Shown one piece after another: positions 26,404 to 35,866 of a stretch of DNA of 64,000 nt; position 1 is the stretch's first letter; every line of letters starts with the position of its first letter. The notes below the pieces were generated by a model, which did no database searches, was not told the DNA's origin, and worked only from the letters and a program-made list of their open reading frames with translations. Location of the stretch: contig BTUV01000001.1 in the NCBI GenBank assembly GCA_045863035.1, positions 124,001 through 188,000 on the forward strand. The letters run 5' to 3'. This DNA is from H2-BAC3 sp045863035 (GTDB lineage: Bacteria > Bacteroidota > Ignavibacteria > Ignavibacteriales > Ignavibacteriaceae). A program made the translations under genes and the position numbers.

Positions 26404-27012
26404 TTAAAATACTGTTACTCTGCCATTAGTCGTTTTAACATTATTTGTTGCAAAAGCATGCACAACTTTTGGCAGTAATTTGTGCTCTGTAATTAAAACT
26501 TTTGCCGCAATTTCATCAGGAGTTACCGCATCAGATATATCACATGTTTCCTGAGCGATAATTTTTCCTTCATCATACTTTTCATTTACAAAATGAACCG
26601 TTGCACCGGAGACCTTCATGCCCGCGTGAAAAACCGCTGCATGAACATTGCTACCGTAAAAACCTTTTCCGCCAAATAACGGTAAAAGCGCCGGATGTAT
26701 ATTAATTACCTTCTGCGAAAACCGTCTAAGAAGAAAATCCGGGAAAAGTTTCAGATATCCGGCGAGAACAATCAGGTCAATTTGATATTCAGAAAATAAA
26801 TTGAGAATCTGATCTTGAAAAACAGAATCAGTCCGGTATCGTAAAAAAGAGTTTATAACAGGGATATTTTTCCGGGCTGCGAATTCCAGTGCTCCACACA
26901 CTTCCTTGTCACTCACTACACAACCAATAGAGTAGGAGCCGTAAATGAAACTCTTCTCATACAAGGAAACCAAGCTGCTTCCCTTTCCGGAGGCAAAAAC
27001 TGCGATTTTCAA
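26404..27012 (-). CDS. purN: phosphoribosylglycinamide formyltransferase
   Basis: Formylates GAR using 10-formyl-tetrahydrofolate, third step of purine synthesis. 202 residues. AVFASGKGSSL binds the nucleotide. The catalytic Asn-His-Asp are in INIHPALLP and VNEKYDEGKIIAQE, and SGATVHFV precedes the aspartate. Starts at TTG. Paired with purH as in many bacteria. Confidence 0.95.
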   Translation of the reverse strand: MKIAVFASGKGSSLVSLYEKSFIYGSYSIGCVVSDKEVCGALEFAARKNIPVINSFLRYRTDSVFQDQILNLFSEYQIDLIVLAGYLKLFPDFLLRRFSQKVINIHPALLPLFGGKGFYGSNVHAAVFHAGMKVSGATVHFVNEKYDEGKIIAQETCDISDAVTPDEIAAKVLITEHKLLPKVVHAFATNNVKTTNGRVTVF

Positions 27013-27080
27013 GAAAAGTAACTTTTCAATGCAAAATTAGCGATTTTAAGGGTTTTTTTCAATAAAAATCGCCAAAATCC

Positions 27081-28583
27081 CTATATTTCCGCACTATTAT
27101 TTAACCTGTATTCCAGCGAAAAGAAGAGTCCTTCCAAACGGGAGGAAAAGTCATAATTATTATAACTGACTGCCTTGTTTTTCAAGCTCGCGAAAGTTTC
27201 AAAATCCCTTTCCCTTACCGAAATCTCAGCAAGCAGATAAAGACTATAAGGATACAGCCAACGCTCGTTCAAATCTTTCTTCTCCAGAATGCTGTTCGCC
27301 AGGTCGTCCACATCCCTTAGCTCATTTGAGCTTAAAAGGACTAATGCAAGCTGATATTCTGCCTCAGCTATCATATCAGGCACTTTACCGCCGGATATTA
27401 CGCTACTGAGAACAATTTTCGCAGAATCAGTTTTACCCCTCATGATAAGAGATTCTGCATACATGAGCATAGCTTCATCAAAATAAACGATACGTCCGGC
27501 GAGCTCTTTCCCCCTTCTTTCTGCATAACGGTCTTCATCTAAAGCGCGGCTCCCTGTCCCTGTACTTGCATAGTATTCTTCCGCTTTTTTCCGGTTGCCA
27601 AGAAATTCATAAGCATAGCCAAGGCGGAGCGATGCAATCCCCTTATAGTCATTCTCACGTGAAATTGTCAGAAATTCAGTGTAGAATTTTACTGCCTTGT
27701 TATAATCTCCCGAATAAAAGTAAATATCTCCAAGCAGAAAATTGGTAAAAGCAAAAAGTTTTGGGAGCGGATTATTCTTTATCATTTGAATTTTTTTCAA
27801 ATGTCTTTCGGCAGCTTTCAAATCCCTCATTTTAATACTGTTGACCGCTATAAAATAACTGAATAAGAGATTACCCGGATATCTCGCGGATAACGCAGAG
27901 AGTATATCCTCCGATTTTTTGTAATCATGTAACAATTCTGATAAGATGAAAGCGTAATAGAATTTAGATTCCACCTCGTTTTTTTTTGATTTATCAGCGG
28001 CTAATATCAAATATTCCAAACCCAGTTTCAAATCGGCTCTGAACCCGATAACTTCCAAAGCCCATTTGAATGAAGAAGGCACCTGCGAAAGGAATATTTT
28101 GAATAACCCTAAACCTAAATAAGCGTCGTACATTTCCGGGTCAGATTTTTTAACACGTTCCAGAAAACTATTAGCTTTCTGAGCTGCCCATATACATTCC
28201 AGATAATTTTCTTTCCTGGCGAAGGCAATTGTACGCAAGGTATAGGTATTCCCCATCAGTAAAAGTATTTCGTTTTCAGGGTCGCTTTTCTCAAGCAATG
28301 CATTGATTTTATCAATCGCAAGGTCTGAATATTTCATGAACTTTTTATAATCATCATTATCCGGCACACTCATCAGTTTCCAGAAGTAAAGTGCAGATTT
28401 ATAATGATAAGCATGCGGAGTTTCAGGATGGCTTTTGATTAACTGATCATACAATTTTGCAGCTTCTGTAAGTTTAAAATTGTAAGAAAGTTCTACGCCT
28501 TCATTAAGAATACGGGAATAATTATCCCCAAATATGTTTCCGGAGCCCGTTATGAGTAAAAACAGAAGAAGCAGTAGTTTCAT
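27081..28583 (-). CDS. tetratricopeptide-repeat protein, probably exported
   Basis: 500 residues. A hydrophobic signal sequence (about 1-19, ending SGNIFGD) precedes a series of helix pairs with TPR character, for example EAAKLYDQLIKSHPETPHAYHYKSALYFWK near 40, DIYFYSGDYNKAVKFYTEFL near 288 and ASLRLGYAYEFLGNRKKAEEYYAS near 317. No enzymatic motif. Likely a periplasmic or outer-membrane scaffold. The ATG overlaps the pyrG stop as TAATG. Partner unknown; the nearby cell-elongation genes make an envelope role plausible but unproven. Confidence 0.8.
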   Translation of the reverse strand: MKLLLLLFLLITGSGNIFGDNYSRILNEGVELSYNFKLTEAAKLYDQLIKSHPETPHAYHYKSALYFWKLMSVPDNDDYKKFMKYSDLAIDKINALLEKSDPENEILLLMGNTYTLRTIAFARKENYLECIWAAQKANSFLERVKKSDPEMYDAYLGLGLFKIFLSQVPSSFKWALEVIGFRADLKLGLEYLILAADKSKKNEVESKFYYAFILSELLHDYKKSEDILSALSARYPGNLLFSYFIAVNSIKMRDLKAAERHLKKIQMIKNNPLPKLFAFTNFLLGDIYFYSGDYNKAVKFYTEFLTISRENDYKGIASLRLGYAYEFLGNRKKAEEYYASTGTGSRALDEDRYAERRGKELAGRIVYFDEAMLMYAESLIMRGKTDSAKIVLSSVISGGKVPDMIAEAEYQLALVLLSSNELRDVDDLANSILEKKDLNERWLYPYSLYLLAEISVRERDFETFASLKNKAVSYNNYDFSSRLEGLFFSLEYRLNNSAEI

Positions 28584-30208
28584 TAACGCTTTCCAGAGGT
28601 CTTATTCTCAAGTGAAACACGGATGAATTCACGGAATAATGGATGCGGTTTGGTAGCCCGAGATTTGAGTTCCGGATGAAACTGACATCCAAGAAACCAC
28701 TTGTGACCGGGAAGTTCGATAATCTCAACCAGGGTTTTATCAGGTGAAAGCCCCGAAAATCTGAGTCCGGCATCGCTCAATTGCTTCCTGAAGAGATTAT
28801 TCACCTCATACCGGTGCCTGTGTCTTTCATTTATATATTCACTTCCATAGGCATGATAAACGGCAGAGTTTTTCTCCAGTATTGCCGGATATGTCCCTAA
28901 TCTCATTGTTCCCCCCATATTCTTAACACCCTTCTGCTCATGCATCAGGTCAATTACGCTGTATCTGTTTTTCTTGAATTCTGAACTGTGTGCATTCTTC
29001 AGACCACATACATTACGGGCATATTCAATAACTGCGCACTGCATTCCAAGACAAATTCCGAAGAAAGGCAAATTGTTTTCGCGGGCATATTTTATTGCGT
29101 TAATTTTCCCTTCTATCCCCCGTTCACCGAAGCCGCCTGGTACCAGTAAACCGTCAGCATCTTTCAGAATTTTTTCGTATCCCGGCTGTTCACATTCCTC
29201 AGCCGAAAGAAAAAGAAGTTCAACTTTTGCGTCATTAGCGGCCCCGGCATGCACAAAGGACTCTACTATTGATTTATAAGAATCAGCCAAATTTGTATAT
29301 TTACCGCAGATAGCAATCTTAACTGATTTTTTTGGGTTACGAATTTTATCAACAAACTTTTCCCATTCTTCAAGTTTAGACTTTTTATCAAGCAGATTTA
29401 ACCGCTTAATGATCATCTGATCAAGTTTTTCTTTATGGAGTACCAAGGGAACTTCATAAATTGAGCTGCAGTCATACGCAGAGATTACTGCCTGCTCCTC
29501 GATGTTACAAAACAGACCAATTTTTGCACGAATATCGGCAGGGAGCTTTTTTTCTGAGCGGCAAACTAAAATATCGGGCTGAATACCCAGCTCAAGTAAA
29601 TTTTTAACAGAGTGCTGGGTAGGTTTGGTCTTTAATTCCCCCGCAGAAGCAATAAATGGCACAAGTGTCACGTGAATTGCTATCGCATTCTTACGACCAA
29701 CCTGAAGCATAAACTGCCTCATGGCCTCTAAAAATGGTAAACTTTCAATATCACCAACAGTGCCACCAATCTCAGTTATTACAATGTCATACTGCCCCAT
29801 TGCCGCCAGCCGGTTCATTCTCTCCTTAATCTCATCAGTAATATGAGGGATAACCTGAACTGTTGCCCCAAGATATTCGCCCCTTCTTTCCTTTTGAATT
29901 ACGTTATAATAAATTTGACCGGTTGTAACGTTATTCAATCGTGTCATATTGTCATTCAAAAAACGCTCATAATGACCAAGGTCCAGATCAGTCTCCGCGC
30001 CGTCATCAGTTACATAAACCTCTCCATGCTGGAACGGGCTCATCGTGCCGGGGTCGATATTGATGTATGGATCGAACTTTTGGATGGTAACCCTGAACCC
30101 TCTCTGTTTAAGGAGAAGACCTAAGGAGGAGGCAGTAATCCCCTTGCCGAGTGATGAGACCACACCACCTGTTACAAATATGAATTTGACCTTGTTTTTT
30201 GTTTGCAT
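28583..30208 (-). CDS. pyrG: CTP synthase
   Basis: Converts UTP to CTP with glutamine. 541 residues. The N-terminal synthetase domain has FVTGGVVSSLGKGITASSLG and QKFDPYINIDPGTMSPFQHGE. The C-terminal class I glutamine amidotransferase has PGGFGERG, the nucleophile in FGICLGMQ and the histidine-glutamate in CQFHPELKS. First gene of the long minus-strand run; a promoter is expected in the 130 bases before it, shared with the end of the T9SS gene. Confidence 0.97.
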   Translation of the reverse strand: MQTKNKVKFIFVTGGVVSSLGKGITASSLGLLLKQRGFRVTIQKFDPYINIDPGTMSPFQHGEVYVTDDGAETDLDLGHYERFLNDNMTRLNNVTTGQIYYNVIQKERRGEYLGATVQVIPHITDEIKERMNRLAAMGQYDIVITEIGGTVGDIESLPFLEAMRQFMLQVGRKNAIAIHVTLVPFIASAGELKTKPTQHSVKNLLELGIQPDILVCRSEKKLPADIRAKIGLFCNIEEQAVISAYDCSSIYEVPLVLHKEKLDQMIIKRLNLLDKKSKLEEWEKFVDKIRNPKKSVKIAICGKYTNLADSYKSIVESFVHAGAANDAKVELLFLSAEECEQPGYEKILKDADGLLVPGGFGERGIEGKINAIKYARENNLPFFGICLGMQCAVIEYARNVCGLKNAHSSEFKKNRYSVIDLMHEQKGVKNMGGTMRLGTYPAILEKNSAVYHAYGSEYINERHRHRYEVNNLFRKQLSDAGLRFSGLSPDKTLVEIIELPGHKWFLGCQFHPELKSRATKPHPLFREFIRVSLENKTSGKR

Positions 30209-30306
30209 TTCCAGGTGAAGAATTAAATTAAATAATCTTGAAAATTAACCCTAAAGCGGAAATTGTTCAATAACTCTTTTAAGAAATAAGCAGAAATTTA
30301 AAATAA

Positions 30307-30330
30307 AAAAGGGAGCCGAAGCTCCCTTTT
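30307..30330 (-). terminator. intrinsic terminator with UUCG tetraloop after the T9SS protein gene
   Basis: Perfect 10-bp stem AAAAGGGAGC / GCTCCCTTTT. Read on the minus strand the loop is TTCG closed by a C-G pair (the very stable cUUCGg tetraloop), followed by T-rich sequence. It sits ten bases beyond the stop of the large secreted protein. Confidence 0.92.
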
Positions 30331-30339
30331 TAAGGATTT

Positions 30340-33300
30340 TTACTTAAGAATCATAAGTTTCTTTGTTGAAATGAATTCACCTGCTTCAAGTTTATAGAAA
30401 TATACTCCTGAAGAGAGACCTGAAGCGTTAAAATCGACTTCATGGTTTCCTGATTTTCTGACTTCACTCACCAAAACTCTTACTTTTTCTCCGAGTGCAT
30501 TGAAAACCGATAGTTCAACTCTACTCTCAACCGGCAGACTGAACTTAATAACGGTTGATGGATTGAACGGATTAGGATAATTCTGCTCGAGAGCAAACTG
30601 AACCGGATTGATGATTTCTACCTCAACCACATTACTATAGGTGGCTGTTCCGTCAAAATCAATCTGTTTCAGTCTATATGAATAATTACCCTCATCCAAT
30701 CCTCTGTCGGTAAAGATATATGAGTTTTGCATAAGGGAGGTTCCGTTACCATCAACAAATCCGATATTTTCAAAATTTCCGGTTGTAGATTTACGTTCAA
30801 CTTCAAATCCCCTATTATTCTTTTCAGTGGCAGTAGCCCAGTTTAAAGTAACCTGATCATTAACCGCACTTGCAGTAAATGAGGTCATTTCAACCGGAAT
30901 TATACCAGAAGAAACGAAATTGAAGACGTTTTCTACAAGAGCAGCGCGCTGAGGAAGATTATTAATTCTGCCAACAGCAAAAGCCATAAATATGTTTTTG
31001 ATATTGTATGGATTGTTATTTGGTGAATAAGCGATGATACTTGCAGAGTCCTGCATTGCACTCCATGTTCCGAGTTTAAACACACCTGGCTTATTCGGGA
31101 TAATTCTCACCGCATCTCTGGTTCCCCATGAAGATGAGGATGGATTGGTGAAGGAAAGGGTGTCCAGAATTGGATTCGGGAAATTAAAAATCGGATGCAA
31201 CGGGTCTTTTTTAAACAAAGTTGAAGTTGTTACATCGCTCACCCAGGCACTGTCATTAAGAACATTTCTTCTGAAATAGGGGTCTTTATCAGTGGTAGTA
31301 CCTGATATGCGGTAAACATAACCAACTTCTCCGCCTTCAACAACAACCTTACCACCGGCAAGAGTGTAATTAACTATTTCAGTCCGCTTCGCCAAATCAT
31401 CGAACATTGCAGCAGTTCTGGTTCCCGCTGTTAAGCAGATAATGTCATAATTGTTTAAGGTAGCTACATTAAGAGCAGCCCACTCAACTGTATCAACAAC
31501 ATAACCTGCATTTACAAGAGTTTGAGCGATAAATGAAGATGAAGCGCCGAGCGGTGTCTCAAGATCTCCAGGTCCACCTTTTAAAGAAGATACGCGAGCA
31601 GCCAAGGTATTGTCATCATTTACTACAAGAATGACACCAAGTGTATTGATAACTGCAAATTTGAAGTAACCTGAAGACGGATAATATACTTCGTTACGGC
31701 TTGTTGAGTTATCAACTGCCTTAATCCTGTACCAGATGGTATCACCAACCTGAACAACAGAGGTATCGATATTAAAGACACCTGAATAACCATTTCCCTG
31801 TGGATTCAGGGTAAAGTTTCCTGTGTTGCCCGGAAGATTTCGGAAATACTCAACAGATGCGGAACTAATACCCAAAGTATCGTAGATTCCGGCATCAACT
31901 CTTGCAGGCCAGCGAAGTTTTGGCTGATCACGAAGAGGTAAATGTGTGACAACAGGTGCTGTCAGATCGGCAACAAAGACGAATGCGTACCAGGTGTTTG
32001 CGGAAGGAGCAAAACCATAATTGCCCAGTGAAGATGCATCTTTTGCCTGAATTTTATAATATAGTGTGTCACCAACAGCGTACTGCGAAGAGTCGGTGTT
32101 AAACAGACCGCTATAAATATTATTCGAACCAGCGGATAAAGCAAAAGATGAAACTGAGCCGCTAAAGCCCTTCTTATGCATCACTTTAACTGAATCAACA
32201 CCAATATTGTCAGTAACTGATGCCTGTACTCCTTTCGGCCAGGTTTCCCTGAACTGATTGGGAAGCGGTGTATGTACTATTACCGGAGGTATCGAGTCAA
32301 TATTTGCTGTGAATGAATATTTACTGGCCGGAGCTCCTGCCGGGAGTAGTGTTGCACCTCCCTGCACATCAGCGGTAGCAACATAATAATTGTAAACCGC
32401 CGGCTGACCATTACCGGGAATTGACGCGGAATACATATCTGAGCCGGTCAGATTCAGCTTTACGGAGTCTGTGATTTCACCATTCGCGCCTCTACCCCAA
32501 TGCACCCATAGTTTGTTGGTATCAAGTGCAATTGATGAAGTTATACCTACATTAACTACATAGGGACCCGTAAGGTTCTCAGTATTTGTTAACGGTGTAT
32601 GAGTAGCAGATGGACCAAAAGTTACGGTTGACATCCATATCTGATAGCTGCCTGACCTGTCTTCTGCCCATGTAGGATAAACAGTATTTCTGTAAGCAGC
32701 AATACCGATATAGTCACCCTGATAACCGCTGGCAAGACCAGAAATTGTTTTTGGTTTGAAAGCTCTGTCAGAAACTTTAATATTCTCAAACGATGTACCG
32801 CCGTCAGTGCTTCTTGCGATATAAACATTGGCACTGTCGTTTGGAACGTCACGGCTGTCATAAAAAATAACAAAAATATTTCCGGTTGCCTGGTCAACAG
32901 TCATCCATGGATAATATTGATCTTTACCGTTATTAAGCGGATCGTTATTTACTCTCACAAGAGATGACCAGGTTTCACCGTTATCGGATGAGCGGGTGAA
33001 TACAATATCAGGATCGCTTCCGGCAGGGGCAATTGTCTTCTGTGGCCATACTGCATAAAGATATCCGTTGCGTGCTCCGCCAGACCGGTCAACCCCCATA
33101 ACAGGGAATGATGATACACGGATACTTCCTTTGCTTGTCAGATTTCCACGGATACCGAAGTTTGCGCCTGAGTAAATTCTTCTCGGAGTCACCCAAGTAG
33201 CGCCTCCATCAGTAGATTTGTTAAATCCAATTGCATCTTCACCGTATGAACCGGCTGCCCATTGGTCGTAAACAGCCCAGATCGCATAAACCTCTCCGTT

Positions 33301-34119
33301 TGGACCTGTAGCAAGATTGATGCCCTGGTCGTGGGAGCCGGCGTTAATTGCGGCACTTATATTAACTGAATTACTCCAGTTTTGTCCGTTATTAGAGGAA
33401 TAACGAAACTCAATGTCTTCGTTGTTGGGGCTGGTTGCAACAAATGCAGACCAGGCGGCATAAACACGGTTTTCGTAAGGACTTCCTGCCTTTTTATCCA
33501 CAACTAAGTGGTTCTTGTCTAACAAATCTGAGGCGCCGGGAGGTTTTGGACCTACAACATATCTGCTCCAATTCACTCCGTTATTTGTAGTTACCGCAAC
33601 GCCCTGACCTCCATCATTTGTACCGGCGTCAATGTAACCTGTATAAATAAATCCATTTGTACCGATGCTTACAGCCGGATCACCTGAGGTGGCGCCGTAA
33701 GGTGGCTGATCAAATCCAGTCCAACTGGTTCCTCCGTTTGAGGTAAAGTAGCCGCCGGTGCCATAAAGAGTAGATACCGGCCAGTTGGTGGTATTCGGTG
33801 AAACAAATACGATGCTTTCATTAGTCGGATGCACATCAACACTCACCTCAGACTGGGTAGTATTTGTTGTGCCGTATGGTCGATAGTTCGCTGATATAGT
33901 ACCGGCGGACTTTCCAAAATCATAATATCTGGGTCCGTAAAGGGTCGGAATATAAATGTAGTTTCCGGCTCCCGGGTTAATCTGATAAACATCAGATGTT
34001 GTAACTTTTGACCACTTTTTATCCAGTTCTTCTCCTTTTACAGGCGTATTTTGCTGCGCAAGAAGTGAAGCAGAAAACAGGATAAAAGAAGCGATCACAA
34101 AAAGTCGCATTTTATTCAT
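30340..34119 (-). CDS. large secreted beta-propeller (Asp-box) protein with T9SS type A sorting domain
   Basis: 1259 residues, exported: signal peptide about 1-21 (ending SLLAQQ). Residues about 85-500 hold at least six Asp-box-like motifs of sialidase/BNR propellers (SNGGTSW 127, TNNGVNW 178, SSNNGQNW 241, STDGGATW 302, SSDNGETW 377, STDGGTSF 437). Three related Ig-like modules follow (about 505-610, 612-715, 720-825), each opening with a H-x-PL motif. About 828-1070 resembles a glutamine-amidotransferase-like or flavodoxin-like fold (VILVVNDDN, IICLTAGTR, GGKVVVEGGE). A fibronectin-III-like module spans 1075-1170, and a Por sorting domain (NYPNPFNPSTVIKFSLP) ends the protein. Sialidase activity is not shown; Asp boxes occur in many propellers. 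Monocistronic, with its own terminator. Confidence 0.88.
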   Translation of the reverse strand: MNKMRLFVIASFILFSASLLAQQNTPVKGEELDKKWSKVTTSDVYQINPGAGNYIYIPTLYGPRYYDFGKSAGTISANYRPYGTTNTTQSEVSVDVHPTNESIVFVSPNTTNWPVSTLYGTGGYFTSNGGTSWTGFDQPPYGATSGDPAVSIGTNGFIYTGYIDAGTNDGGQGVAVTTNNGVNWSRYVVGPKPPGASDLLDKNHLVVDKKAGSPYENRVYAAWSAFVATSPNNEDIEFRYSSNNGQNWSNSVNISAAINAGSHDQGINLATGPNGEVYAIWAVYDQWAAGSYGEDAIGFNKSTDGGATWVTPRRIYSGANFGIRGNLTSKGSIRVSSFPVMGVDRSGGARNGYLYAVWPQKTIAPAGSDPDIVFTRSSDNGETWSSLVRVNNDPLNNGKDQYYPWMTVDQATGNIFVIFYDSRDVPNDSANVYIARSTDGGTSFENIKVSDRAFKPKTISGLASGYQGDYIGIAAYRNTVYPTWAEDRSGSYQIWMSTVTFGPSATHTPLTNTENLTGPYVVNVGITSSIALDTNKLWVHWGRGANGEITDSVKLNLTGSDMYSASIPGNGQPAVYNYYVATADVQGGATLLPAGAPASKYSFTANIDSIPPVIVHTPLPNQFRETWPKGVQASVTDNIGVDSVKVMHKKGFSGSVSSFALSAGSNNIYSGLFNTDSSQYAVGDTLYYKIQAKDASSLGNYGFAPSANTWYAFVFVADLTAPVVTHLPLRDQPKLRWPARVDAGIYDTLGISSASVEYFRNLPGNTGNFTLNPQGNGYSGVFNIDTSVVQVGDTIWYRIKAVDNSTSRNEVYYPSSGYFKFAVINTLGVILVVNDDNTLAARVSSLKGGPGDLETPLGASSSFIAQTLVNAGYVVDTVEWAALNVATLNNYDIICLTAGTRTAAMFDDLAKRTEIVNYTLAGGKVVVEGGEVGYVYRISGTTTDKDPYFRRNVLNDSAWVSDVTTSTLFKKDPLHPIFNFPNPILDTLSFTNPSSSSWGTRDAVRIIPNKPGVFKLGTWSAMQDSASIIAYSPNNNPYNIKNIFMAFAVGRINNLPQRAALVENVFNFVSSGIIPVEMTSFTASAVNDQVTLNWATATEKNNRGFEVERKSTTGNFENIGFVDGNGTSLMQNSYIFTDRGLDEGNYSYRLKQIDFDGTATYSNVVEVEIINPVQFALEQNYPNPFNPSTVIKFSLPVESRVELSVFNALGEKVRVLVSEVRKSGNHEVDFNASGLSSGVYFYKLEAGEFISTKKLMILK

Positions 34120-34352
34120 GAGTTTTCCTAATTTAAGTTAATGATGATTTTAATTTCGGACACAACAAGTAGCGTTTTTCAGGAAATTCGAGGGTTTTTA
34201 TGTTCTTTTTTCTTGAAATTTAGCTGACAATATTTCGATATCTTGAGTAATAAACAAATGTTTTTTTTGGACAAATTCTGCGTTGTGATCTTGGTTATTG
34301 CCTCTGGCTCCTGTCCGAGAAAAGCCCCTCTAATTCAATCCCCTCTGACCTG

Positions 34353-35450
34353 ATGACCTCATTTCTTGACTGGTTCATAGTTTACGTTTTTGCCGGTACT
34401 ATTCTTTTTAATTCCGGACTCATTTTTCTTATTTCAAGACTATTTAACAGTGACCGGAGAAAACACCTTTCAGATTCACGCATTTGTACCGGAATAAGCA
34501 TAATAGTTGCAGCACGCAATGAAGAAAATAACCTTCCGAAACTGCTTGAAGCAATCAGAAACCAAAATGCAGTTTCAATCCCTTTTGAGCTTATTATAAT
34601 CAATGATGCATCCGATGATGCAACAACCCAATTTCTTGAAAACAAAAATGTTCAAATGCCCTGGCTCAGGGTTATCAATATGTCAAAAAGTTTCGGGAAA
34701 AGATTTGCCCTGAATAAGGGGATTGAAGCGAGCCAATTCCCCTTTATTGCAATTACAGATGCAGACTGCCAGCCGGAAAATGGCTGGTTGTCAGCGCTTG
34801 AAAGAAATTTTAAACAGGGGTATGATGTGATTTTCGGGATGGCTTATTCAAAAATGACTAAAAACTATGTTTCAAGAATTGGTTCCTACGAAAATTTTCG
34901 GGGAACACTTCTGCTCCTTGCTGCCGCTTATCTTAAAATCCCCTACTCCGCCAGAGCCGCAAATTTCGGATTCAGGAAAGACGCATTTTATGCAATCGGA
35001 GGATATAAAGCCACAAACGATTCAGCCAGTGGTGATGATGATCTCTTAATCAGAGAAGCATTCAAAGCCAGGATGAAAATTCACTATTTTTTGGATAAGG
35101 GCTCTTTCGTGCTTTACTTTCAAAAGGAGCATATCTCAGAGTATCTGAGGCAGAAAGCACGCCATACCGGTTCATCGCATCATTACTTATTTCTTCACCA
35201 ATTCCTGCTCACTTATTGGCATGCAATGAATATCTTTGCGCAGTGGGCTATTCTCTTCTGGCCATTTTCGGTATGGTTTGCCTGGTTAACCGGGCTAAAA
35301 ATCCTGTTTGATGTAATAATAGCATCACTTTTCGGAAGAAAATTCGGTTATAAATTCCGTTTTATTGATAAATTCGTAATTCCTTTTATCTATGAATTTT
35401 TTATTGAAGTTAATTTTTTCTACTCTTTTTTCAGAAAATCAAAATGGTAA
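34353..35450 (+). CDS. family 2 glycosyltransferase, membrane-anchored
   Basis: 365 residues. One N-terminal membrane helix (about 7-28), then a GT-A domain: SIIVAARNEENNLPKLLEAI, LIIINDASDD, the metal-binding TDADCQP, and SGDDDLLIREA. QKARH matches the acceptor-side Q-x-x-R motif of processive types. Two or more hydrophobic helices lie near the C-terminus. Substrate unknown; polysaccharide or glycolipid synthesis is likely. No clear ribosome site precedes the ATG. Its end overlaps cdd by seven bases. It is divergent from the T9SS gene across about 230 AT-rich bases in which I see no further gene. Confidence 0.87.
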   Translation: MTSFLDWFIVYVFAGTILFNSGLIFLISRLFNSDRRKHLSDSRICTGISIIVAARNEENNLPKLLEAIRNQNAVSIPFELIIINDASDDATTQFLENKNVQMPWLRVINMSKSFGKRFALNKGIEASQFPFIAITDADCQPENGWLSALERNFKQGYDVIFGMAYSKMTKNYVSRIGSYENFRGTLLLLAAAYLKIPYSARAANFGFRKDAFYAIGGYKATNDSASGDDDLLIREAFKARMKIHYFLDKGSFVLYFQKEHISEYLRQKARHTGSSHHYLFLHQFLLTYWHAMNIFAQWAILFWPFSVWFAWLTGLKILFDVIIASLFGRKFGYKFRFIDKFVIPFIYEFFIEVNFFYSFFRKSKW

Positions 35451-35866
35451 AAATATCAAATGAGAGAGCTAAAGAACTTGCGTTAATCGCACGCGAAAGC
35501 CGTAAAAAAGCGCATGTTCCGTTCTCCGGTTTTCATGTCGGCGCTGCACTGCTCACCCGGTCAGATAAAATATACTCCGGCTGCAATATTGAAATCAGCA
35601 GCTATTCACTCACTAACTGTGCTGAAAGAACAGCAGTTTTCAAAGCAGTTTCGGAGGGTGAAAACTCTTTCGCTGCTATCGCAATTGCTTCAGACAGCCC
35701 GGAGTTTTTATCGCCCTGCGGCGCCTGCCGGCAGGTTATTGCCGATCTCTGCGGCAACATTGATGTGGTAATGATTGATAAGCACGATAACATCAAAATC
35801 ACAACCATGTCAGAACTGCTTCCGATGGCATTCACAGCAGATCAAATCAAACCGGAGCGCTTATGA
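35444..35866 (+). CDS. cdd: cytidine deaminase
   Basis: Zinc enzyme deaminating cytidine and deoxycytidine. 140 residues, the tetrameric short form. HVPFSGFHVGAAL is the substrate end; the zinc ligands and catalytic glutamate are in NCAERTAVF and SPCGACRQV. Overlaps both neighbours, so it is part of the nucleoside salvage operon cdd-tdk-transporter-phosphorylase. Confidence 0.96.
   Translation: MVKISNERAKELALIARESRKKAHVPFSGFHVGAALLTRSDKIYSGCNIEISSYSLTNCAERTAVFKAVSEGENSFAAIAIASDSPEFLSPCGACRQVIADLCGNIDVVMIDKHDNIKITTMSELLPMAFTADQIKPERL

Noticed and set aside
30340..34119. Calling the T9SS protein an active sialidase
   Set aside because: Asp boxes alone do not define the enzyme and the catalytic arginine triad could not be identified by eye.
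34120..34352. Small RNA or gene in the largest plus/minus divergent gap
   Set aside because: The 233 bases are AT-rich, with no stable hairpin or credible open frame; probably only two promoters.
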